From: Acidobacteriota bacterium
GTDB lineage: Bacteria > Acidobacteriota > Thermoanaerobaculia > Gp7-AA8
Direction of reading: 5' to 3'
NCBI GenBank assembly: GCA_019244185.1
Contig: JAFATB010000006.1
Coordinates: forward strand, 186,001 to 250,000
Length of the DNA stretch: 64,000 nucleotides
The notes beneath the pieces were generated by a model. It saw nothing but the letters and a program-made list of their open reading frames with translations. It had not been told where the DNA came from and made no database searches. The position numbers and the translations under genes were made by a program. Positions within the stretch are counted from its first letter, which is position 1, and every line of letters begins with the position of its first letter. Positions 15,567 to 27,800 of the stretch are shown here, piece by piece.

Positions 15567-16693
15567 CGCGTTTGCGTGGCGTCGACTTTCGTCTGCGCCG
15601 CGTCATGCGGCCGTTCGCCGTGTAGCTCGCCTGCGCGACTCGCCGATGAGCGTGCCGACCGCGCGTAGGTCTTGACGCTCTTCGGGTTGCCCCAGTCGTC
15701 GAAGTCGGTGACGGTCTTCACGCCGTTCGGAGCGAGCGACGACGTCGCGCGGCCGTGGACGTCGTACGCGACGGCGCTCGCGCTGTGGTTGTCGGCCGAG
15801 TAGACGAGGTTGCCCGCGAGGTCGTACGCGTACTGTTCGACGATCGGCGTGCCGCCGGTGGTCGTGGTGCGCTTCGCGATTCGTCCGAGCCCATCCAGTT
15901 CTTCCGTGACCACCGCGCCGCCGGGCAGCATGCGCACGATCTTGCGATTGGTGAGGTCGTAGTCGGTGGTCGTGGTGACGGAGGTGAGGCCCTCGCCCAC
16001 CGCGACGTTGTTCGTCGTCGACTGCTTCACGCGACCGAGCGGGTCGTACGCGAGCGACGTGGTCACGCTGTGGCCGTCCTGCTTGTGCGTGGTCTCGGTG
16101 AGGCGTCCGTTGAGGTCGTACTTGGACGACTCCTCGAGCGAGAGCGACGGGCCGGTGGTGACGCTCGACACCGGACGGCGCCAGCCGTCGAGGTTCGTGA
16201 GCGTCGAGACGCCGCGCTCCTCGTCGACCTTGATCTGATCGGGCCCCGGATACGCGAACTTCGTCTGCAGGCCGGAGGCATCGACGAGCTCCGGCATCGC
16301 GCGCGCGTACTCCGGCGCGGTGGCGTCGCGGAACTTGTAGCTGACTGACGCGTTGCCGCCGGCGTCGGTGCCGCCCGTGCTCGTGACGGTTTTCGGCTGG
16401 CCGTACGCGTCGACTTCGACCGTCGTCGTGATGGCGTCGTTCGTGGCCGCGACGCTCTTCTTCATCGCGCTCGGCTCGGAGGTATGGATCGTGTCGCTGC
16501 CGATGCTGACGCTCTCGAGATACGCGGGACGCGGATTCGACGATGCGTCGTCGTAGCCGAAGGTCCGCTTGATCGGCGTCGCGCCGCTGCCGCTCGTTTC
16601 GCTGGTGAAGAGCACGAAGCCGGGCGCGCCGGGCTCGATCGATTTGTAGGTGTTCGTCGTCGTGCGGATCGTGCTCGTGGCGCCGATGCCGAG
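15567..16693 (-). pseudogene. near-identical duplicate of 1.1 kb of the RHS core
   Basis: This stretch copies 22193-23323 of the giant RHS gene at an almost constant offset of 6624 bp, with only scattered substitutions, a 3-base deletion near 16680 and small indels near 15615-15665 that break the frame. It encodes YD-repeat sequence (SLAYDPLGRVKQSTTNNVAV, YAYDLAGNLVYSADNHSAS). The track ORF 15536-16726 adds non-homologous ends. It has no signal peptide, no stalk and no promoter of its own, so it is an orphan module, not a gene. Such core copies beside displaced tips are known in RHS and CDI loci and can mediate tip switching by recombination. Confidence 0.9.
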
Positions 16694-16740
16694 AGCTCGC
16701 TTCGTCGTTTGTCGTCCTTTGAGCATGCGCCGCGGCCTTC

Positions 16741-17271
16741 CTAATTCAAGTCGTACTCTGCGCCCGAACGAACGCTCGCTGTAAATCGGACGCCGCTTTC
16801 CATTAACTCTTTGCTGATGGTCCGACGTAATAGGATTTCACCTTTGAAAAGCGGCGTTTGATTTCTCGCTCGAACGATTTTGAAGGGCGCCAAAGCGTTC
16901 GCGTCGTCAGTTGCGGTACCGACTTGACCCTGATGACGGCAACGTCGCCGAACCGACCGCCTGACTGATGACCACCGTTGCCGGATTCTGCATTTGATCG
17001 ATTGCACACTTCACTCCGCCACGCCGCTGCGGCACTTCACGGATATTGATCCGCTGGGTCGCAGCCGCGACGAGGTAACTCCGCTCCTGTGCTTGATCAC
17101 CTTTCTGCGCGACTCCGAATGACTCGATAGTTCGACGGAGTTCGCGGTAAACAGTTCCGGCTTATCGAACAACCCGGTAAGAACATACTGCAGTCGTTGC
17201 TCGGCTTCGATCGCAGCCGCTGCCGTTTTCAAGTCTTCATTCACCGCGAAGAACACGATCGATTTGCTCAT
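16741..17271 (-). pseudogene. broken small gene, possible orphan immunity gene
   Basis: Pieces in three frames line up into one protein of roughly 175 residues: MSKSIVFFAVNEDLKTAAAA through LFDKPELFTANSVEL, then TIESFGVAQKGDQAQERSYL through GGVKCAIDQMQN, then ALAPFKIVRARNQTPLFKGE and RRTISKELMESGVRF to the stop. At least two indels separate them (near 17130 and between 16900 and 16990). It is soluble, with no signal peptide. It sits 9 bp downstream of a broken RHS toxin C-terminus, the usual place for the cognate immunity gene. Family unknown. Confidence 0.5.
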
Positions 17272-17280
17272 CTCACCTCA

Positions 17281-17660
17281 CTACTGTTTCGGCTTCGGAA
17301 TCAACACCAGGTGATCACCCGGCTTTGCTGGCGAATGCGCGTCGCGCTTGGTGGCTTCGCGTGTTGTTGGCGTGATCCCATCCGCACGCGTATCCACGGT
17401 GTTGATCCGGAGCGTCCGACCGTTCTTCGTGGCCGTGATGTCACGCCATGACGAACCGCGTCGCGCTCCTCCGGGTCCAGGCAAATACTCCTCTGGCGCA
17501 CGTCCGCCACCGTACGTTACCGTCCACCCTCTTGCTTACAGCTCGTTAGTAATCTGCGCGATCTGCTCGCGCGTCTCAGGGCTGCCAAGACCGCAAGTCG
17601 AGCAAAGATCCCCGCTAAGAACGCTTGCGCTGTAAATTCTCCAGCCTCGCGCTCTTGCTG
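17281..17660 (-). pseudogene. broken RHS/polymorphic toxin C-terminus
   Basis: In minus sense the frame reads GLGSPETREQIAQITNEL, then a stop codon (TAA at 17538-17536), then ARGWTVTYGGGRAPEEYLPG, then RRGSSWRDITATKNGRTLRI and NTVDTRADGITPTTREA, ending PKPGDHLVLIPKPKQ-like. The block around DITATKNGRTLRINTVDT resembles the C-terminal toxin module of RHS and other polymorphic toxins, likely a nuclease. The nonsense codon and a missing upstream junction mean it cannot be expressed as a tip now. It precedes the broken small gene at 17271. Confidence 0.55.
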
Positions 17661-17917
17661 TTCGGGGCTGATATTGCCGGCGATAGCATGCACGCAAAAA
17701 CTTGTTGTACCCCGATGCAGTCGTTGAGCGCGATGAGAGAGACCATCGCGGTACTGCGATCCTGGCCGAGCAATTCGCTTTGCGCCGTCCGAGTCAGTCT
17801 CGTCGATAGTTCGCGGAGTCAGGTCGATGCCGCGCTCTGCTTTTACTTACCCAGCAAAATCCCTTCGGGCAGCTCGCGGCGGCTGATGGCACGGCTTAAG
17901 TGGTCGTAAGAGGCCAT
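17590..17917 (-). pseudogene. decayed small ORF, possible orphan immunity gene
   Basis: ATG 17917 starts MASYDHLSRAISRRELPEGI and meets a stop at 17845. Protein-like sequence continues in other frames (LRELSTRLTRTAQSELLGQD, then MVSLIALNDCIGVQQVF, then SPEQQEREAGEFTAQAFLAG). Several indels are needed to join them. Together they suggest a soluble protein of about 110-120 residues between the live immunity gene and the broken toxin C-terminus. From 17918 to 18050 I see no gene. Confidence 0.35.
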
Positions 17918-18050
17918 CTAGGGCCTTATGTTGTCACAATGTACGGCACTTCGATCCAATCATACTTTGGCGACGTCGCGCTATACCGACCCGGGGCAGG
18001 CAGATACGCATATGCCGTGGTTGGCCCAACGTAGTGGGTGCCGAGGAGCT

Positions 18051-18521
18051 TTACTTAACGGTATTTTCGTCCCAGGCCGCGTTGAAAGCGCGATGCAGCA
18101 AAGGATCATCCGGCCCAGTAGGCAACCATCCGTCCCTGACGTCCGATGAATTGAACCACTGCCATACACGATGGCATTGCTCCTCATAATACTCGCCGAC
18201 AAGGGTCATCCAATCTGAAAATGCTTGGACTCGGGCGTACTCGGCGCTTGAGTCACCGCGCCAACCATCGGGCAGGTACTCGCGCAGAAACCTAGACAAG
18301 GTATCGACTGCGAATGCCCGCATGTCGTCTGACATTTCCGCTTCCTCTTTCAAGAGGAGCTTCAACTGAATCGGCGCCACGGAACTTGAGAGAACCTCAA
18401 TCATCTGATCGAAGGTTTCAGTTCGATGCGACCGAGCAAATTCTGTCGCGCTGCGGTATCCAAGTGCACGCACCCTCGACCGCAATCGTTCGTGCCAGTC
18501 GCCATCCCAAACGTTTGTCAT
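18051..18521 (-). CDS. candidate immunity protein for the RHS toxin tip
   Basis: A 156-residue soluble, acidic protein with no signal peptide. It looks alpha-helical (HERLRSRVRALGYRSATEFA, then LSRFLREYLPDGWRGDSSAE, then EYYEEQCHRVWQWFNSSD). The ATG at 18521 overlaps the TGA stop of the giant RHS gene (ATGA), so it is translated by coupling right after the toxin tip. A small unrelated cytosolic gene directly after an RHS tip is the defining position of an immunity gene; the protein would bind and neutralise the C-terminal nuclease-like domain in the producer's cytoplasm. I do not recognise its family from sequence. It is intact, unlike the small genes further downstream. Confidence 0.65.
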   Translation of the reverse strand: MTNVWDGDWHERLRSRVRALGYRSATEFARSHRTETFDQMIEVLSSSVAPIQLKLLLKEEAEMSDDMRAFAVDTLSRFLREYLPDGWRGDSSAEYARVQAFSDWMTLVGEYYEEQCHRVWQWFNSSDVRDGWLPTGPDDPLLHRAFNAAWDENTVK

Positions 18522-18890
18522 TGTCGAAATGGGACAAACGAGCCTGAAAGGCCATAGTCCCTCATCATTTGCTTGCCAACATCGAAAACTTCAGCAAACG
18601 TCAATGCCCGCCCAAGAAGCTTTTCGCGCTGCGAGATGCGGGACATGATCTGTCGATTCCATTCGCCTTCCCATTTGCGACCAAGGCGATAGTTCCCGCC
18701 TCCGTGAATGGCTTGATGAATCGCTTCGTCCAACTCCAGAGTAAACTGATCAATATCGCGACCCCCTGTGAAACCACGGACCTCAAAGAACGCTCGAAAT
18801 TCTTGAGGAAAAACATGGTGACGAGGATTGCGGACCACGCCGGCACCGCGCGCGCCAGTCTCAGTCACCGCATCCGATTCTGGGCCCTCC
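18518..18890 (-). other. toxin tip: HNH-like domain of DUF2380 / SitA-type appearance
   Basis: After a hydrophobic Gly/Ala linker the protein ends with ARGAGVVRNPRHHVFPQEFR, then DIDQFTLELDEAIHQAIHGG, then KWEGEWNRQIMSRI and VGKQMMRDYGLSGSFVPFR. The HH...F-P-Q-x-F start, the invariant H in the middle and the W-x-x-x-W block recall C-terminal domains of myxobacterial SitA-like toxins and DUF2380 proteins, thought to be nucleases. The match is from memory of the pattern. Confidence 0.55.
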
Positions 18891-21800
18891 CCCAAGGAAT
18901 CGTGCACTGAACTCGCGAGCACAATCGTCGAGACCATCGGGCCACTTCGTGCGCTACGCGCGATCACTCCCGCCGTGGGCAATACTACTCCCGAGCTTGT
19001 CGCAAGTGCCGGTGCAGGAGTTGTCGGCGTGTTCATCGCGGACACTGTCCCGCGCACAGCTGTATAGCCATCAAGCAACGCTGGTGCAGCCGCGCGTGCT
19101 ATGTCTTCTTTGCATCCACTGCTCGAAGCGGCGTCGATTGCCTTTACTCGCTTGTCAACCGCGCCTCCAATAACATATACTGGCGTACCTTCGCCACGTT
19201 CGACAGCCGCGATGGCAAGTGACAGGCTGCGTCGTTCCTGACGACGAGCGTCTGCGGCATTCTCATGCACCCATCCCCCATACCCGAATGTTAGGGTATC
19301 GATGAGTTTCACAGTTTGATCCCCACCAAAGTTCATGAATCCGACGAATGCACCCTTAGCCCATTGCCAAGCGCCCTCCCCTGCCGCTTGTAATGATGCA
19401 AGCGTTGTGTTCTTGCATGGCTTCTGCAGCCCTGAAGGGTCTCGATCATTTACGGGGTCGCCCCCAGCGAAGGTATAAAGGTTTGAAGCGTCGACGTACC
19501 CCAGCGGATCCGGCGACAGGAACGCCCCCCGCCCCGCATCAAACCAGCGCTCCCTCGCGAACACGAGTCCCGTCCCTACCTCCTCGAACGGCAAGGCCTG
19601 GAACGACGACATGAGGATGCTGCGACCCACTGCCGGCTCCGCTGGTGAGCCCAAGGCGGCGAGGGAGGGGGCGGCGTAGGGGGTGGTGGTGGGGTCGGGG
19701 GCGGCGAGGAAGGACGTGAGCGTCGCGAGGGACGCGCGGTATTCGACGGGGAGGGTGGGGGAGGTGTGGATGGGGTGGGCGGTGGTGGCCCAGGTCGGGG
19801 GCGGGAGGATGGGGGTGGCGGTGGACCACGCTTTGGCGCGGAGGGTGTTGGTGACGGCAATCGAGAGCGATTGGACGTCGCCGGTGGGGGACGTGAGCGC
19901 GGTCCACTGGGTGGGGGTGAGGGTCCAGTGGATGGTGTTGGGGTCGGAGAGCGTGGAGGTGACCGTCGCGGTGCGGACGACGTTGCCGCTCGCGGTCACG
20001 GCGGCGAGGCGGGTGCCGGTGGCGAGGGTGGCCTCGTCGAGGGCTTCGGTCGAGCGGATCGAGACCTCCACGGCCGTGAGGTTACCACTCGCGTCTTTGG
20101 TCTTGCTCAGCGTGATGCGATCGATGGCGGCGCCGGCGAGGCTGCTTTCTTCTTCGCCGTAGGCGCCGTCGACGACGGTGCGGGAGATGACTTTGCCGTC
20201 GTCGCCGAGGATGAGCTGGAGGTTGCCGTTGCCGGCTTCGTCGAAGACGGGGTAGAAGTGATGCACGTCGGGCGTCACGCCGTCGGTCACGGTCACCTCG
20301 AGCGGATCGTCGTAGGCGGCGTCGCCGTGGATGAGTTGGCGGAGAAGACCTCCGTTGGCGTCGACGGACGGGTTCGCGCTCGCGCCGGCTTTGTAGACGG
20401 AGACGAGACGGTCGGAGATCGGGTCCCACACGAACGTCGTCTCGGCGGGCAGGCCGTCGGCGAAGAGGACGGCGTCGCGGTTCTCGAGCTTCCAGTCGCT
20501 GTCGAGCGGCGGCATGGAGATGGAGCTCAGCTGCGCATACTCGACGCGGCGGCCGACGATGCGGTTGCTCGCGGCGTAGTCGTAGCGGAAGCGGCGGATG
20601 GTGAGTGACGGCGTCGGGATTTCGGTCGCGGTGATGATGCGGCCGCGGTCGTCGAACTCGTACTGATAGCGGCCATCACCCGTGCGCTCGGCGCCGATGT
20701 AGGTGAACGTGTGCGACTCGCCGTTCGCGGCCACGGTGCCGATGCGGTGTCCGGACAGCTCGTCGAAGTTGAGCGTCGGCGGCGCGGCCGGTTCGACGGA
20801 CGGCGACGGACGCTCGAGCTGCGTGCGGAAGCCGGCGTCGGTGACGTGCTCGATCGACGGATTGCTGCTGTCGTCGTGCGCGGTGACGGTCGTGAGCAGA
20901 CGGCTGCGCGCGTCGTAGGAGTACTCGTTGAAGCGTGTATCGGCGGAGATGCCGAGGAGCTGCTCGCGTTTGATCTGCACGCCGTCGTACGTGATGGCGG
21001 AGCCGCCGACGACGTTGCCGCCGGCGACGATGCGCAGCTCGGAGAGCTGTCCCGCGTTCGCGGTGTCGTAGGTGTACTGACGCTCGATGACGGCCGACGC
21101 GCTCGTCGTCAGCGTACGCACGTTGGGGCGGCCGGCATTGCGGTAGTCGGCGGTGAGCAGCGGCATCGGCGACGGCGCACCGATGAGCGTGCGCGTCATC
21201 GCGCTCACGTTGCCGGCGGCGTCGTGGCTCTCCCCTACCTTCTGCGTCCATTGCGTCGCGCTGGTGGGAAAGCCGCTGTAGGACGGCATCGTCCACGACT
21301 CGCGTTCGCCGTGCACGTTCCAGGTGTGATCCTGCTCATAGGAATCGAGCACGGTCGCCGAGCCGAAGCCGGAGTGATCCTTGAAGCGCGTCTGCTTCGT
21401 GCGGCGCGGGCGATCCTCGAAGTCGTAGTCCTCGAAGACGAGCGCGGCGTCGCGCGTGCGCCATGTGGTGATGCGGCCGGCGGCGTCGTAGTCGAGCTTC
21501 TCGATGAGCTCTCCGCCGTTGCGGCGGATCTCGGTGAGCTGGTTCTTGTCGTCGTAGGTGTAGTTGAAGAGGCGGCCTTGGCGGTCCTTCATCGACGCGA
21601 GGCGCGAGCCGTCGTAGGTCCAGGTCTCCTGCGTGCCGTCGGGATAACGGCGGACGCTCGGACGGCCGAGGAGATCGGACTCGGTCGTTTCGGTGAGGCC
21701 GGTGCCGGTGCCGCCGTCGGACTCGTCGCGATACGACGTGTCGGTGCCGGCGGCGTGATAGCCGTACTTCACTTCGGGGGCGCCCGGCTCGCGTTTCGAG

Positions 21801-24800
21801 AGCAGGTTGCCGCGCGCGTCGAAGTGCTGCCTCGTCGACTCGCGCGCGGGCGGCGCGTCGGCGGTGACGTTGCCGTCCTCGTCGTAGCTACGCTTCCACT
21901 CGAGCGCGCCGGCCTGGTTCCGCGTCGGATTGCCGAGCGTGTCGTAGTCGTACTGCATGTCGATCGGCGAGGTCGCGCCGCGCTCGGTGAGCGTGCCGTT
22001 CTTGACCATGCCGCCGGTGTAGTCGGAGGCGAGGTACTTCGAGAACTCGGTCGTGATGGTCGACGTCGTGCCGGCGCCGGCGATCGAGGACTTGAGGCGT
22101 CCCGCGTCGTCGAAGGCCTGCTTCGCGGCGCGTCCGCTGACGGCGGTCGACGTGATGCGGCCGGCGCCGTCCCACTTCATCTCGCTCTCGCGCGTTTGCG
22201 TCGCGTCGACTCTCGTCTGCGCCGACGTCATGCGGCCGTTCGGCGTGTAGCTCGCCTGCGACTCGCCGATGAGCGTGCCGACCGCGTCGTAGGTCTTGAT
22301 GCTCTTCGGGTTGCCCCAGTCGTCGTAGTCGGTGACGGTCTTCACGCCGTTCGGCGCGAGCGACGCGGTGGCGCGGCCGTGGACGTCGTAGGCGACGGCA
22401 CTCGCGCTGTGGTTGTCGGCCGAGTAGACGAGGTTGCCCGCGAGGTCGTACGCGTACTGTTCGACGATCGGCGTGCCGCCGGTGGTCGTGGTGCGCTTCG
22501 CGACGCGTCCGAGTCCGTCGAGTTCTTCGGTGACGACGGCGCCGCCGGGCAGCATGCGCACGATCTTGCGATTGGTGAGGTCGTAGTCGGTCGTGGTGGT
22601 GACGGAGGTGAGGCTCTCGCCCACCGCGACGTTGTTCGTCGTCGACTGCTTCACGCGACCGAGCGGGTCGTACGCGAGCGACGTGGTCACGGTGTGGGCG
22701 TCCTGCTTGTGCGTGGTCTCGGTGAGGCGTCCGTTGAGGTCGTACTTGGACGACTCTTCGAGCGAGAGCGACGGGCCGGTCGTCACGCTCGACACCGGAC
22801 GGCGCCAGCCGTCGAGGTTCGTGAGCGTCGAGACGCCGCGCTCCTCGTCGACCTTGATCTGATCCGGCCCCGGATACGCGAACTTCGTCTGCAGGCCGGA
22901 GGCATCGACGAGCTCCGGCATCGCGCGCGCGTACTCCGGCGCGGTGGCGTCGCGGAACTTGTAGCTGACCGATGCGTTGCCGCCGGCGTCGGTGCCGCCC
23001 GTGCTCGTGACGGTTTTCGGCTGGCCGTACGCGTCGACTTCGACCGTCGTCGTGATGGCGTCGTTCGTGGCCGCGACGCTCTTCTTCATCGCACTCGGCT
23101 CGGAGGTATGGATCGTGTCGCTGCCGATGCTGACGCTCTCGAGATACGCGGGACGCGGATTCGACGACGCGTCGTCGTAGCCGAAGGTCCGCTTGATCGG
23201 CGTCGCGCCGCTGCCGCTCGTTTCGCTGGTGAAGAGCACGAAGCCGGGCGCGCCAGGCTCAATCGATTTGTAGGTGTTCGTGGTCGTGCGGATCGTCGCG
23301 CTCGTGGCGCCAATGCCGGAAAGCGTCGCCGTCTCCAGCATGCCGTCGGGCACATACGTGAAGAGCATGCGCCGCGTCAGCGACTCGGTCGGCGCGCCGG
23401 ACGGCGTGACCGCGGCCGGCAACGTGCCGAACGGCGTCGTCACCGCGGCGACGTTCGTCTCATCGAGCTGCCTCACGTGCGCGCGGTCGGTGGTGTAGTT
23501 GCCCGGCTGCGGCGTGAGCTCGTAGACGCGCTCCTGGCCGAGAACGTCTTTGGTCGTGGTGTGCGTCGCGTCCGTGTAGGTGAACGTGGCCGACTCGCCG
23601 GTCTTCCACGTCTGCGTCTTCACCTTGTCGCGATCGCTGGTGCTGTACGCGAACGCGACGCGCGGACCCTCGCCCATCGGATCGGTGATGGACGTGAGGT
23701 TCGGCGCGAGCTCGAGCTTGTCGTTGTACGTCGATGCGGGCGTGCCGTAGCCGTATTGCGTAGTCGGACGTCCGGTGCCGGTCTCCGGCAGCGTCGCGGT
23801 GATGAGGCGGCCCGCGTCGTCGTAGTCGTAGTCGACGCGCCCGAGCCAGCTTTCGATCGACTGCAGGCGTCCCGCTTTCAGTCCCGTGCCATCGGGGAAG
23901 TACATGAGGCGCGACACGCGGCCGACCGGATCGATGACCTGCGCGAGGCGGCCGCTGAGATCGTAGAGATAGCGGACGACGTTGCCGGCGTCGAGCGCGT
24001 ACGCGTTCGGCGCGAACTCGTCGGTCTCGTGCACGAGGCGTCCCATCGAATCGAACGCGCTGATGCGCGCCTTCTGATCGACGAGCACCCAACCACGATC
24101 GGTGCGCGAGAGCTTGAGGAAGAGTCCCTTCGGACGCTGGTAGAAGCCGGTGGCGTTGTCGAGCGTGAAGCGCCAGATCTCGCCGGCGCCGTCGCGATAT
24201 TCGACGTCGCCGTTCGGCAGCGCGCGCAGGCGGCGGAAGATCGACGACTCCCACCCCATACCGACCGTGCCGCCGATCGTGCGCGAGCGATACGTGCGAT
24301 CGAACAGGGCGTTCCAGCCGTTGCGGCCGCCCGCATCCATGTCGAGCGCGGAGGTCTCGACTTCGCCCGAATGGAGATACGTCGTCTCCTGCAATGCGCC
24401 GCCGGCTACGGGAGGCGCCTGCGCGGCGACGAGCACGCTCGGCGGACGCACGGTGTCGGCCATGATGGTGGCAAAGCGCGCGGTGAAACGGTTCTCGCGT
24501 CCGAGGTAGGCGTAGCTCGTGCCGGTGAAGACGTTTTGCGCGCAGTCGGTGCCGGCGATGCAGAGATCGGGGCGGATCGAAATCAATCGGCCGTTCGTGT
24601 AGAGCTCCCACACGCGATCCGCTTCGGTCTTGCCGGCGAGATGCGGCGGGCGCGCACACGACGAGCAGCCGCTCGCGGTCTGCAGCGCGGCGAGCGTGGT
24701 GCCCGCGGGCGGCGTCGGCCACTGATAGTTGATGCTGGCGCGCGGATCGGCGATCGCGACGATCCACGGCGAGACGAACTTGTTGAAGCCTTTCTGATGG

Positions 24801-27800
24801 CGCAGCTGCGCGGCCATCGAGTCGGGCACGACGCGCTCGAGATAGAAGTTCGCGTCGGCGCGCGGATCGGGCGCGCCGGAGCGATCTTTCAGACGCAGAT
24901 GCGCGCGCGGGAAGCCTTCCGGCATCTGCTCGGTCGTCGCGCCGAACACGCGCTCGCTCTCGATCGCCGCGACGAGCTTGTTCGCGCCGCCGCTCAGCGA
25001 CTGCGTCATCGCACCCGGCAGCGACACTTCGACGCGGAACGCGGCGAGCGAGCCCTCGGGACCTTTGATGACGCCCGCGGGCGGATCGACGCCGAGCGGC
25101 ACGAGGCCGCCGACTTCCGCGAGACCGTTGCCGTCGCCGACGTCGGCTTTCAGCTGCACGCGCGGATCGATGGCGGCGATGACGCTGGTGGTCTTCTCCA
25201 GCACTTTGCCGACGTAGACGTAGCCGGTGTCGGCGTCGACGACCGGCGCGAGCGTGCCCGACGTGACGCCGGGCGCGGACTTCCAGACGATGCGCGGATC
25301 GTCCGCGCCGACGCCGTACGTGCCGCTACCGTACGTTGCAGTGGACGCGAGCGACGCGGCCACGGTCTTGAAGAGCGCGTTCGCGGGCAGGAGATTGCCC
25401 GTCGAATCGAAGCGTTCGTCGATGCGCGAGAGATCGACGAGCAGCACGCGACCTTCGCCGTCGACGACGGTGGCGAGGTTCGTGCGCGGAATCGCGCGCA
25501 CTGCGGCGGCGCCGCCGGGGATCCAGATGATGTCGACGAGATGCGCGTTCGCAAGCGGGTCGTACGACGGCACCATCGTCGGCGGCGTGCCGCCGATCTC
25601 GACGACGAGCAAGCCGTACTCGTAGCCGGGGACGAGCATGTAGTCGCGCACGACGCGCGTGCCGGCGGTCGAGCCGCGCTGGCCGCGCGGCGGCGCGCCG
25701 GTGACGGACGTGCCGCTGAGCGCCTTGTTGTCCTGCGCCTCGAGCGTCCAGTGGTAGTACGCGGCGCCGGTGAAGCGCGGCGTGGGCTGGCGTCCCGCGG
25801 CTTCCGCGAACTTCGCGCGGAACGGCACGAGGCGCGGATGATCGTGGACATTCGTCGCGGGAGGATCGCCGGGCGTGAAGTAGGTGTTGCGCAGCACGAG
25901 ACCGAACTGCGCGCGCTCGCCGCACGTGTCGGCGTCGCTCGGCGCCGCGGCTTCCGCATCGTTCGCGGGCGGCGCGATCTTCAGATCGAGAATGCCGCGG
26001 CGCTGATCGACGGCGAAGATGTCGAGATCGGGCGAGCCGTCGCGCGTGATGATCGTGGCGTCGGGCGAGAGCGTGAGATCGGGGATGGCGTACGTGTCGA
26101 TCGGATCGCCGCACTCGCTGCGCAGCGCCGCGTTGGTCGCGCGGATCTGCTCGCGCAGCGGCTTGTAGTTCGCGGGCCGCGTCGGATCGTCGTTCGATTC
26201 GACGGCGTTCAAATCGAACACGGCGACGCCGTAGCCGAACAGCGAGATGACGCCGTACGTGCGCTGGTTGCGGATGACGTGGATGCGGTCGTTCTTCCGC
26301 GCGACGATGCCGTTGATCGCCGCGGGCACTCCCGGATGCGCGTCCGCCGACCAGCGCATGTCGAGCGTTTCGTTCTCGACCGTGATGCGCTGCAAGCGAT
26401 ACGGATAGCCTTCCGACATCGCCTGCTGGACGTTGAAGACGCTGAGGTCGTCCGCGTCCGCCGTGGGATCGAACGCGAGCGTCAGATCCTCCGTGTCGTC
26501 CTGCAACAGAATCTGCATCTTGCGCGGCAACGCTTCCGCGCGATCGCTGAGGATCGTCGCGCTGGCGAGATCGAGACCGACCGTCGAGCCGACGCGCCAG
26601 CTGACGATCGCGCCCGCTTTGCCGGTTACCGCGCGCGGGCCCGGCGTGCCGTTCGGCAGGAAGTCTTCGAGGCGGAACGAGCGGACGATGCCGAAGAGAC
26701 CCGAGAGCGCGGTCGCGTAGACGCGGCCGTGACGATCGCTGGCGAGCGCCCAGTATTCGTCGCCGCCGCCCGCCGCGACGCCGATCGGCTGCGTCGACGC
26801 GCCGAGCGACGCGGGGTCCGCGACGTCGTACGCGACGACGCCGCCGTCGAGCGCGGTCATGAGCAGCACGTTGCCGTTGAGCGCCTGATCGCGGATCGCG
26901 CCCTTCGTGAGATCGAACGACGAGACGAGGCCGCCCGGCTCGCGCACGCGGAAGTAGAGATAGACCGGCTCGGCGAGCGGCGCGGTGGGACCGCTCTCGC
27001 CGAGGATCTGACCGATGCGCAGACCGGACTGGTCTTCGACGGTGCTGGCGATGCCGAGGCGATAGCGCATGCCGCGTTGCAATGACGCGGGAAGATCGAC
27101 GAGCACGCGGCGTCCGCCGGAGTCGACGCGGAAGTGCGCCTGCTCGGTGACGGCGGTGTAGACCGGCGCGGCGGCGGCAGGCTCTTTCGCGATCTCGACG
27201 CTGAAGCGCGTGCGGAGGTACGCGTCGATCGCGTCGTCGGATGCGTCGGAGCCGACGGCGATCGGCTCGCTGAAGACGACGGAGAGCGAGGTGTACGGAT
27301 CGACTTCCTTTTCTTCGACGAGCAGCAGCACGCGATCGCCGAGCGCGCCCGCGACTTTCAGCCCGTCGCTGCGCTTGCGGTCGATTGCGCCGTTCGTGAC
27401 GTTGAAGAGCGTGACCTGCAGATCGGCCGGCAGCGGCGTCGACGAGTCGACGGCGGTGATCGAGTCGCCCTCGAGCTTGACGACGAAGTTGCGGATCGAG
27501 ACGGGCGTGTCGCTGGCGATGAGGTCGAGCGTTTCGACGCGGAACGGCGTGCCGTACACGGGATACGGACCTTCGCGATCGGGATTCGGATTCGGAAGGA
27601 TGGCGGCGGCGCCGGGATCGCCGTTCGGAATCGGATCGTAGACTTTCGCGAAGCCCTGCAGTCCGGTCGCGGCGTCGACGCCGACGACCTGGAAGGGCTT
27701 GTTCGTCAGGACCGGAATGGCGATCGTGCCGCGCCGCTCGGCGAGATAAAAGTGCGCGGCGTAGAGCGACTGGAGCGTGTCCCAGAAGAGGTCGTAGCCG

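Noticed and set aside
20711-27085. 2124-aa plus-strand ORF, and similar long plus ORFs at 31517-36334, 46-50 kb, 52.9-56.5 kb and 56588-63355 (2255 aa)
   Set aside because: They lie antisense to the giant genes and are Arg/Glu/Asp/Val-rich shadows created by strong GC codon bias; the minus frames carry clear domains.
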